Assembly: GCA_051745635.1 (NCBI GenBank)
Contig: JBNJEH010000006.1
Coordinates: 10,543 to 74,542, forward strand
DNA: 64,000 bases
Reading direction: 5' to 3'
DNA from: Brumimicrobium sp051745635
Lineage (GTDB): Bacteria; Bacteroidota; Bacteroidia; Flavobacteriales_D; Crocinitomicaceae
In this document: piece after piece, positions 54,683-61,316 of the stretch
Layout: each line of letters begins with the position of its first letter
Position numbering within the stretch: position 1 is the first letter of the stretch
Notes under the pieces: generated by a model
Databases searched by the model: none
Told to the model about the DNA's origin: nothing
The model's input: only the letters and a program-made list of their open reading frames with translations
Made by a program: the position numbers and the translations under genes

Positions 54683-55032
54683 AAATAACACATATTTTTC
54701 ATAAATTAGCATCCCTGAAAAAATAGCGAACTCACATCCAAACTGTGACTCGCATTGGCGAAGCCATATTTTAGTGTAAACAAACAGTAAAATTCGTAAA
54801 ACTTTAATTGTTTATCGTAGTATTTACCAGCACTTAAGCGCAAAGCGAACCTGGTACCCTCACCGCGACTCATTTTATGATACGACTTTTGCGCTCATTG
54901 CGGTGAATTGGTTATCCAGTTAAAAACTCGAAAAAGACGCAGTCAATAATTTGCCATAAAGAATGTAACATACATACTCAGCTGGTAAACATCCAAATAA
55001 GCGTTAAACGCCATGGCTTTTATTAAAAAAAT
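54683..55032. other. Intergenic region with interleaved inverted repeats, no gene recognised
   Basis: No coding frame of note. Two inverted repeat pairs interleave: AGCGCAAA (54837-54844) with TTTGCGCT (54888-54895), and TCACCGC (54860-54866) with GCGGTGA (54900-54906). It is followed by the solo element end at 55033. Confidence 0.4.
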
Positions 55033-55092
55033 AGGTTCTACCACAAATCTAATGGGTTGTATAAAACGGATAATTATATTATAGAAGGACAA
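55033..55092 (+). mobile_element. Solo terminal end of the 36.9-kb-type element
   Basis: AGGTTCTACCACAAATCTAA... and the following bases, including GATAATTATATTATAGAAGG, match the left end of the element at 36870 over about 60 bases with few changes. The opposite end is not found nearby, so this is a remnant. Confidence 0.5.
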
Positions 55093-55129
55093 GTCATACC
55101 TATTCAGAACAGTGTATAATGGATTTATC

Positions 55130-55242
55130 GATTACCGATAACTGATAACTGATAACCGATAACCGATCACCGATCACTGATCACCGATCACTGATTACCG
55201 ATCACTGATTACCGATCACTGATCACTAATAACTGATCACTA
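55130..55242 (+). repeat. Heptamer array 6 (GATNACN)
   Basis: GATTACC, GATAACT, GATAACC and GATCACC units without a header. It is the only array rich in GATAAC variants. It ends ten bases before the DUF2061 gene. Confidence 0.85.
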
Positions 55243-55251
55243 AAAAAAAAC

Positions 55252-55656
55252 ATGCACAAACGACACATAGCAAAAACAATCACATGGAGATTCGTCGGGA
55301 CTCTCGATACAATATTACTGAGTTGGTTGGTAACTGGAGATGCACTTACAGGACTTCAAATCGGTGGAACAGAACTCATAACAAAAATGTTGCTCTATTA
55401 TTTTCACGAAAGAGCCTGGTACAGTCTAAAAGTGTTCAAGAAAAATCAGGATCGTACGCGACACCTTTTAAAAACAATAACGTGGCGATTTATCGGTACA
55501 TTAGACACGGTGATTCTCGCATGGCTCATTTCTGGAGAAGCCGAGTTCGGACTAACAATTGGAGGACTGGAATTAGTGACAAAGATGTTACTCTACTACC
55601 TTCACGAAAGAACCTGGCACAAAATTAGATTTGGACTCCCGCCAAAGAAAAATTAA
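55252..55656 (+). CDS. Double DUF2061 membrane protein
   Basis: A 134-residue protein made of two tandem DUF2061 units, residues about 3-60 and 67-125. Each has the pattern AKTITWRFVGTLDTILLSW, GGTELITKMLLYY and HERAW or variant. Each unit is probably a membrane hairpin. DUF2061 genes are often found beside sulfate-activation genes, as here. A role in sulfate or APS handling is possible but not shown. The ATG at 55252 immediately follows heptamer array 6. Confidence 0.85.
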   Translation: MHKRHIAKTITWRFVGTLDTILLSWLVTGDALTGLQIGGTELITKMLLYYFHERAWYSLKVFKKNQDRTRHLLKTITWRFIGTLDTVILAWLISGEAEFGLTIGGLELVTKMLLYYLHERTWHKIRFGLPPKKN

Positions 55657-55720
55657 AACTGAAAATTGCTGCCCTGTTTAACGCCGCTCAAGATAATCAC
55701 GAAAACACAGCCTTCTTCGC

Positions 55721-55763
55721 TGGTGCGCGTTTCCAAACCTTTTGTTGGTGCGCGTTTCCAAAC
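55721..55763. repeat. Direct repeat and palindrome GGTGCGCGTTTCCAAAC
   Basis: TGGTGCGCGTTTCCAAAC occurs at 55721 and again about 25 bases later. The second copy continues into GCGTAC, making GCGCGTTTCCAAACGCGT a near-perfect palindrome. It is REP-like extragenic DNA just before heptamer array 7. Confidence 0.6.
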
Positions 55764-55775
55764 GCGTACCCAACT

Positions 55776-55979
55776 GATCACCGATCACCGATCACTGATT
55801 ACTGATTACTGATCACTATATAACACGCCCTACAAACTGATCACCGATCACCGATCACCGATCACCGATCACTGATCACCGATCACCGATCACCAATCAC
55901 CGATCACCGATTACTGATCACCGATCACAGATCACTGATCACTGATTACAGATCACCAATCACCAATCACCAATCACCA
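55776..55979 (+). repeat. Heptamer array 7 (GATYACN)
   Basis: GATCACC and GATTACT units, a header ATAACACGCCCTACAAAC near 55820, then a pure run of GATCACC, ending in CAATCAC units twelve bases before cysC. Confidence 0.9.
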
Positions 55980-55990
55980 AAAAAAACAAA

Positions 55991-56587
55991 ATGGAAAACA
56001 TATTCGAAGAACAATATAATGTAACTCCAACACAGCGAAGCGAGATCAAAAAACAGCAACCTTTGTTGATCTGGTTCACAGGTCTGTCAGGGTCAGGTAA
56101 GTCTACTTTAGCTAAACAACTGGAAGTTGAGCTCCACAAGAAAGGATTCCATACCTTCAGTCTCGATGGTGATAACGTGAGGTCAGGTCTCAATAAAAAC
56201 GTAGGGTTTACCCCGGAAGGCAGAAAAGAAAATTTGCGTCGTATTGGAGAAGTTGCAAAATTAATGATCGATGCAGGTCTCATTGTTATTGGAGCATTCA
56301 TATCGCCTTACAAGGAAGATAGATATGCTATACAAAATACCGTTGGCGTTGAGAATTACTTTGAAGTATTCGTAGATACACCAATTGAAGTGTGCGAAGA
56401 ACGCGACGTTAAAGGACTCTACGAAAAAGCGCGCAAAGGAGAAATTAAAAATTTTACAGGAGTCAGCGCACCGTACGAAAGCCCAGAAGAACCAACAGTA
56501 AGAATTGACACATCAAAAACGAGTATAGAAGATGCGCTTAAGATACTAACAACAAAAATAGAACAACGTATAAAAACAAAAAATTAG
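55991..56587 (+). CDS. cysC: Adenylylsulfate (APS) kinase
   Basis: A 198-residue cytoplasmic kinase that phosphorylates APS to PAPS, the universal sulfate donor. The P-loop is GLSGSGKST (Lys37). Other family motifs are DGDNVRSGLNKNVGF (APS binding), RKENLRRIGEVAKL, AFISPYKEDR and FVDTPIEVCEERDVKGLYEKAR. The length is normal. It lies between arrays 7 and 8 rather than in the usual tight operon with cysD and cysN. Confidence 0.95.
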   Translation: MENIFEEQYNVTPTQRSEIKKQQPLLIWFTGLSGSGKSTLAKQLEVELHKKGFHTFSLDGDNVRSGLNKNVGFTPEGRKENLRRIGEVAKLMIDAGLIVIGAFISPYKEDRYAIQNTVGVENYFEVFVDTPIEVCEERDVKGLYEKARKGEIKNFTGVSAPYESPEEPTVRIDTSKTSIEDALKILTTKIEQRIKTKN

Positions 56588-56592
56588 TAACG

Positions 56593-56952
56593 AATCACGT
56601 CCTACAAACCAATCACCAAAAACACCAAACCATACAAACCGATCACTTCAGTGAGAAAGTCACGACGCTTCGGGACGTCTTCGAACTAATCCCGAAAGTG
56701 AAACGTATCGGGAAGATCACCAAAACTGCGCCCTACAAACAGATCACCGATCACTGATCACTGATCACTGATTACTGATTACTGATTACTGATTACTGAT
56801 TACCAATCACTAAATAACACGCCCTACCAACCGATCACAGATCACCGATTACCGATCACAGATCACCGATCACTGATTACCGATCACAGATTACCGATTA
56901 CAGATTACCGATTACCGATCACCGATCACAGATCACAGATCACAGATCACTA
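56593..56952 (+). repeat. Heptamer array 8 (GATYACN) with structured insert
   Basis: Headers near 56599, 56726 and 56815, the 70-bp structured element (56644-56713), and long unit runs. The block 56774-56873 is identical to 60241-60340 in array 11. It ends about twenty bases before the four-helix-bundle gene. Confidence 0.9.
56644..56713 (+). repeat. 70-bp structured element, copy 3
   Basis: Same length and boundaries as the copies at 47257 and 54358, with only a few substitutions. The TTCGGGA/TCCCGAA and TCCCGA/TCGGGA pairings are kept. Confidence 0.85.
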
Positions 56953-56973
56953 AAACACTAAAAAGCAAACATC

Positions 56974-57330
56974 ATGACAACCCACAAAGATTTGGAGGTA
57001 TGGCAAAAGGCGATCATCTTGGTAACCAAGATCTATACTGAAACAAAGCAGTATCCTGAAGATGAAAAGTTTGGTCTTACGAGTCAAATCAGAAAATGTG
57101 CGGTATCAATACCTTCAAACGTTGCTGAGGGAGCAGCTAGAAATACGCAAAAGGATTTTACTAGGTTTCTTCACATAGCCCTTGGAAGTGCAGCAGAATT
57201 ACAAACACAGTTACTTATTTCAGTAAATTTAAACTATTTGGATAAAAACAATTACGAACAATTGCTAGCTGAAACAGAAACCATTTCAAAAATGCTATCA
57301 GGATTAATTAAATCAGTTAAGAATAAATAG
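56974..57330 (+). CDS. Four-helix-bundle protein (23S rRNA intervening-sequence type)
   Basis: A 118-residue helical protein with the family marks KDLEVWQKAI near the start, FGLTSQIRKCAVSIPSNVAEGAARN in the middle and LGSAAELQTQLLIS. Such proteins were first seen encoded in rRNA intervening sequences and are common in Bacteroidota, often as insertions inside surface-polysaccharide clusters. Their function is unknown. It sits between cysC and cysD, flanked on both sides by heptamer arrays, and may be an unrelated guest gene. Confidence 0.9.
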   Translation: MTTHKDLEVWQKAIILVTKIYTETKQYPEDEKFGLTSQIRKCAVSIPSNVAEGAARNTQKDFTRFLHIALGSAAELQTQLLISVNLNYLDKNNYEQLLAETETISKMLSGLIKSVKNK

Positions 57331-57400
57331 TGATCACGGCTCTTTATAAATCATATCTTCAAATTAATCTCTGGTCACCATATCAACACCCTAATACCAA

Positions 57401-57620
57401 ACCCTACTACTGCGCCCTACAAACCGATCACCGATCACCGATCACAGATTACTGATCACTGATTACTGATCACTGATTACTGATCACTGATTACTGATCA
57501 CAGATTACTGATCACCAATTACTGATCACTGATTACCGATCACTATATAACACGCCCTACCAACCGATTACTGATCACAGATTACTGATCACAGATTACC
57601 GATCACCGATCACAGATCAC
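57401..57620 (+). repeat. Heptamer array 9 (GATYACN)
   Basis: Headers TGCGCCCTACAAACC (57411) and ATAACACGCCCTACCAACC (about 57547), with alternating GATCACT/GATTACT units between and GATTACC/GATCACA units after. It ends about fifteen bases before cysD. Confidence 0.9.
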
Positions 57621-57636
57621 AAAAAAAAACAACAAT

Positions 57637-58542
57637 ATGCAAAAGTATTATTTAAATTACCTCGACGAATTAGAATCCGAAGCAATTTTCGTTTTGCGCG
57701 AAGTCGCAGCACAGTTTAAAAATCCAGTAATTCTATTCTCTGGTGGAAAAGATTCAATACTAGTTACACAACTGGCAAAAAAGGCTTTTTACCCAGCTAA
57801 AATTCCATTTTCTCTGATGCACGTGGATACAGGACACAACTTCCCCGAAGCGATAGAATTTCGCGATAGCCTCGTTGAAGAATTAGGTGTCAACTTGATC
57901 GTGGGCTCTGTCCAGAAATCAATCGACGAAGGTCGTGTGCAAGAAGAAAAAGGTAAGTTTGCCACGCGGAATGCTTTACAAATCACAACACTGCTCGACA
58001 CCATAGAAGAAAATAAAATCGATTGTGCCATCGGTGGTGGTCGCAGAGATGAAGAAAAAGCAAGGGCGAAAGAGCGTTTCTTTTCTCACCGGAACGATTT
58101 CGGCGAATGGGACCCAAAAAACCAACGCCCGGAGTTGTGGAACCTATTCAACGGAAAACACTTCGAAGGTGAACATTTCAGAAGTTTCCCGATTTCCAAC
58201 TGGACAGAAATGGACGTCTGGAACTACCTTTCCCGAGAGAACATAGCAATCCCATCGCTCTATTTCGCCCACGAACGTGAAGTGATCTGGAGAAACGACT
58301 CATGGATCCCCAATTCTGAATATCTCATCCTTGACGATGAAGAAGAAATCGTTACCAAAAAAGTGAGATTCAGAACCCTCGGAGATATCACAATCACTGG
58401 AGGAATCGAATCTGAAGCCGATACACTAGAAAAAATCGTAGAAGAAGTAGCCGCCATGAGAAGCACTGAACGCGGAAACCGCTCAGACGACAAACGTTCC
58501 GAAACAGCAATGGAAGACCGAAAAAAACAAGGATATTTCTAA
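57637..58542 (+). CDS. cysD: Sulfate adenylyltransferase subunit 2
   Basis: A 301-residue PP-loop ATP pyrophosphatase that makes APS from ATP and sulfate in complex with CysN. The PP-loop is LFSGGKDS (residues 33-40). Other family features are LMHVDTGHNFPEAIEFRD, the GGGRRDEEKARAKER loop, FFSHRNDFGEWDPKNQRPELW and FPISNWTEMDVWNYL. The length is normal. The stop codon overlaps the first unit of heptamer array 10. Confidence 0.96.
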   Translation: MQKYYLNYLDELESEAIFVLREVAAQFKNPVILFSGGKDSILVTQLAKKAFYPAKIPFSLMHVDTGHNFPEAIEFRDSLVEELGVNLIVGSVQKSIDEGRVQEEKGKFATRNALQITTLLDTIEENKIDCAIGGGRRDEEKARAKERFFSHRNDFGEWDPKNQRPELWNLFNGKHFEGEHFRSFPISNWTEMDVWNYLSRENIAIPSLYFAHEREVIWRNDSWIPNSEYLILDDEEEIVTKKVRFRTLGDITITGGIESEADTLEKIVEEVAAMRSTERGNRSDDKRSETAMEDRKKQGYF

Positions 58543-58735
58543 TCACCGATCACCGATCACAGATGACCGATCACAGATTACTGATTACCGATCACCGATC
58601 ACCGATTACTGATCACCGATCACCGATCACCGATCACCGATTACTGATCACCGATTACTGATCACTGATCACCGATTACCGATCACCGATCACAGATCAC
58701 CGATCACCGATCACCGATCACAGATAGAAAAACAA
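58541..58735 (+). repeat. Heptamer array 10 (GATYACN)
   Basis: Begins inside the cysD stop codon with AATCACC and runs without a header to GATCACAGAT, fifteen bases before cysN. Mostly GATCACC units with some GATTACT and GATCACA. Confidence 0.9.
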
Positions 58736-58749
58736 GAATTTTACAAAAC

Positions 58750-60006
58750 ATGCAAATAGACAATAACCAACTCCTCCGCTTCACAACAGCAGGAAGCGTA
58801 GACGACGGAAAAAGCACACTCATAGGAAGATTGCTTTTCGATTCAAAATCGATCTTTGAAGATCAATTAGATTCAGTAGAAAAAACAAGCCAGAAAAAAG
58901 GACACGACGGCGTAGACCTCGCACTTTTTACTGACGGTCTCCGCGATGAAAGGGAACAAGGAATTACGATCGATGTGGCCTATCGCTACTTCACAACCCC
59001 CAAACGGAAGTTTATTATTGCGGACACCCCGGGGCATGTGCAGTACACCCGGAACATGGTCACGGGAGCTTCGACAGCCAACGCTGCACTGCTCTTGATT
59101 GACGCAAGACACGGTGTGATCGAACAAACAAAACGGCATTCTTACATCGCTTCGCTATTGCAAATTCCACACGTCATCGTATGCGTCAATAAAATGGACC
59201 TGGTCGATTATAGTGAAGATAAATTCAACGAAATCGTAGAAGATTACGAAGCAATAGCATCTAAAATGATGATCAAAGATGTTCAGTTCGTTCCTATTTC
59301 AGCGCTTTTGGGCGATAACGTCGTCAATGAATCGGAAAATATGAACTGGTATCAAGGAAGACCCTTATTGAACGCACTGGAAACAATGCATATCGGTTCC
59401 GACATCAACAAAAAAGATGCGCGACTCCCAGTACAGACAGTAATTCGGCCACAATCGAATGAACACCTCGACTACAGAGGATATGCCGGGCGTATCGATT
59501 CAGGAATTCTGCGGAAAGGAGATGAAATCACTGTATTGCCCTCTGAATTCACCTCCAAAATCAAAAGCATTGACACATTTGAAGGTGAACGGGACAAAGC
59601 ATTTGCACCAATGTCAGTCGCGATCCAATTGGAAGACGATATCGATATCAGTCGCGGCGACATGATTGTCAAGACAAAAAATCAACCAGAAAAAACACAG
59701 GAATTCGATGCTATGATCTGCTGGTTAAGCAATGACAAATACATGCCCCGCACAAAATTCATCATCAAACACACCACCAACGAACAAACAGCGATGATCA
59801 AAAACATCGAATATAAAGTAGATGTCAACACGTTAGACCGCGTAGAAGACGACCCATCACTACAAATGAATGACATTGCACGCATCGCCCTGAAAACGGC
59901 AAAACCCATCATGACCGACGAATATCGGGACAACCGATTTACAGGTAGCTTTATCCTGATAAACCCAGGCACCAATGAAACAGTCGCTGCGGGTATGATA
60001 ATTTAA
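58750..60006 (+). CDS. cysN: Sulfate adenylyltransferase subunit 1 (GTPase)
   Basis: A 418-residue EF-Tu-like GTPase that drives APS synthesis with CysD. Motifs: G1 GSVDDGKSTLIG (Lys21), the switch segment DGLRDEREQGITIDVAYR, G3 DTPGH, and G4 NKMD. Beta-barrel domains follow from about residue 230. It lacks a C-terminal APS kinase domain, consistent with a separate cysC. It is separated from cysD by array 10, where most genomes have a gap of a few bases. Confidence 0.96.
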   Translation: MQIDNNQLLRFTTAGSVDDGKSTLIGRLLFDSKSIFEDQLDSVEKTSQKKGHDGVDLALFTDGLRDEREQGITIDVAYRYFTTPKRKFIIADTPGHVQYTRNMVTGASTANAALLLIDARHGVIEQTKRHSYIASLLQIPHVIVCVNKMDLVDYSEDKFNEIVEDYEAIASKMMIKDVQFVPISALLGDNVVNESENMNWYQGRPLLNALETMHIGSDINKKDARLPVQTVIRPQSNEHLDYRGYAGRIDSGILRKGDEITVLPSEFTSKIKSIDTFEGERDKAFAPMSVAIQLEDDIDISRGDMIVKTKNQPEKTQEFDAMICWLSNDKYMPRTKFIIKHTTNEQTAMIKNIEYKVDVNTLDRVEDDPSLQMNDIARIALKTAKPIMTDEYRDNRFTGSFILINPGTNETVAAGMII

Positions 60007-60075
60007 CTATTAATCAGTTTGAAGTGAATAGTGATCAGTAAAAAGTATCAAGTTACAACTAATTCAATGATACCC

Positions 60076-60390
60076 GATCACTGATTACCGATCACTGATT
60101 ACTGATTACCGATCACTGATTACCGATCACCGATCACTGATTACCGATCACCGATCACTGATTACCGATCACCGATCACTGATTACCGATCACTGATTAC
60201 CGATCACCGATCACCGATCACTGATTACCGATCACTGATCACTGATTACTGATTACTGATTACTGATTACCAATCACTAAATAACACGCCCTACCAACCG
60301 ATCACAGATCACCGATTACCGATCACAGATCACCGATCACCGATCACCGATCACTGATTACTGATTACTGATCACTAATCACCAATCACT
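60076..60390 (+). repeat. Heptamer array 11 (GATYACN)
   Basis: About 200 bases of alternating GATCACT, GATTACC and GATCACC, a header ATAACACGCCCTACCAACC near 60281, and further units ending about ten bases before cysQ. Bases 60241-60340 are identical to part of array 8. One inverted unit (AGTGATCAGTA) lies just upstream near 60029. Confidence 0.9.
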
Positions 60391-60401
60391 AAACCAAAAA
60401 A

Positions 60402-61259
60402 ATGAACAACTTACAAACAGCAATAAAATCCGCCCTCCAAGCTGGAAAATCCATCATGGAAATTTACGAATCAGATGACTTTGGAATCGAAACAAAAGCT
60501 GACGACTCCCCGCTGACCAAAGCAGACAAAGCAGCACATGAGGTCATCATGGAGCACTTGAAGGAAACAAACATTCCCGTTCTCTCCGAAGAGGGAAAAG
60601 ACATTTCCTACGAAGAGCGCAAAAACTGGAAACAGCTCTGGATTGTAGACCCTATCGACGGCACCAAAGAATTTATCAAACGCAACGGAGAATTCACCGT
60701 AAACATAGCACTCGTTGAAAACCAAGTACCCGTTTCAGGAGTCATCTACGTCCCCGCAAAAGAAACCCTCTACTACGCCAACAAAGAAAAAGCCTTCAAA
60801 CTAGAAAACGTAAACGATTCAAACTACGAGCAAATAAAAAACAACAAAAAGCAACTCCCATTATACAACAATCATCGAAGCGAAAAACGAAGGTTATCGA
60901 GTGATTTCGATCGGAGCTTAGCGGAGCATCGAAATTGTACCGAGATAACCGTAGTAGCCTCAAAATCTCATTTAAGTCCCGAAACACAACAATTCATCGA
61001 CGACCTAAAAACAAAATACAACGAAGTAAAAACAATCTCCAAAGGATCATCACTCAAACTCTGTATGGTAGCGGAAGGCACCGCCAATTACTACCCCCGC
61101 TTCGCCCCAACCATGGAATGGGACACCGCAGCAGGTCAAGCGATCTGTATGGCTGCGGGTTGCGACGTCATCGATCAGGAAACACAACAAACAATGGTCT
61201 ATAACAGAAGTGAATTATTAAACAATTGGTTTTTAGTTCAACACAACTCTAAACTCTGA
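60402..61259 (+). CDS. cysQ: 3'(2'),5'-bisphosphate nucleotidase CysQ
   Basis: A 285-residue magnesium-dependent phosphatase that converts PAP, the by-product of sulfotransferases, to AMP. Family motifs: DDSPLTKADKAAHE, VLSEEGK, WIVDPIDGTKEFIKRNGEFTVNIALV and the late EWDTAAGQAI. Between KQLPLYNN and VVASKSHLS there is an additional stretch of about 20 residues encoded by the 59-bp palindromic element at 60892-60950. The C-terminal residues NSKL and the stop codon are encoded by a 7-bp repeat array. Both are additions compared with E. coli CysQ; all catalytic motifs remain intact. Confidence 0.93.
   Translation: MNNLQTAIKSALQAGKSIMEIYESDDFGIETKADDSPLTKADKAAHEVIMEHLKETNIPVLSEEGKDISYEERKNWKQLWIVDPIDGTKEFIKRNGEFTVNIALVENQVPVSGVIYVPAKETLYYANKEKAFKLENVNDSNYEQIKNNKKQLPLYNNHRSEKRRLSSDFDRSLAEHRNCTEITVVASKSHLSPETQQFIDDLKTKYNEVKTISKGSSLKLCMVAEGTANYYPRFAPTMEWDTAAGQAICMAAGCDVIDQETQQTMVYNRSELLNNWFLVQHNSKL
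60892..60950. repeat. 59-bp palindromic element inserted in frame in cysQ
   Basis: Outer stem GGTTATC/GATAACC and inner stem ATTTCGAT/ATCGAAAT are both exact inverted repeats around a GGAGCTTAGCGGAGC-type loop. It encodes RLSSDFDRSLAEHRNCTEIT in the cysQ frame. The sister copy is at 62125-62183 in the epimerase gene, in the same phase. Confidence 0.85.
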
Positions 61260-61300
61260 ACTCCAAACTCACAACTCTGAACTCATAACTCTGAACTCTA
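61245..61300 (+). repeat. Second heptamer family (AACTCNN), eight units
   Basis: AACTCTA, AACTCTG, AACTCCA, AACTCAC, AACTCTG, AACTCAT, AACTCTG, AACTCTA in perfect 7-bp register, followed by AACTTTT. The cysQ stop TGA (61257-61259) lies across units two and three. Confidence 0.92.
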
Positions 61301-61316
61301 AACTTTTATACTGAGC

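Noticed and set aside
60076..60390. Replication origin iterons or a plasmid origin
   Set aside because: Arrays recur in many spacers and there is no replication initiator, partition gene or DnaA-box cluster nearby.
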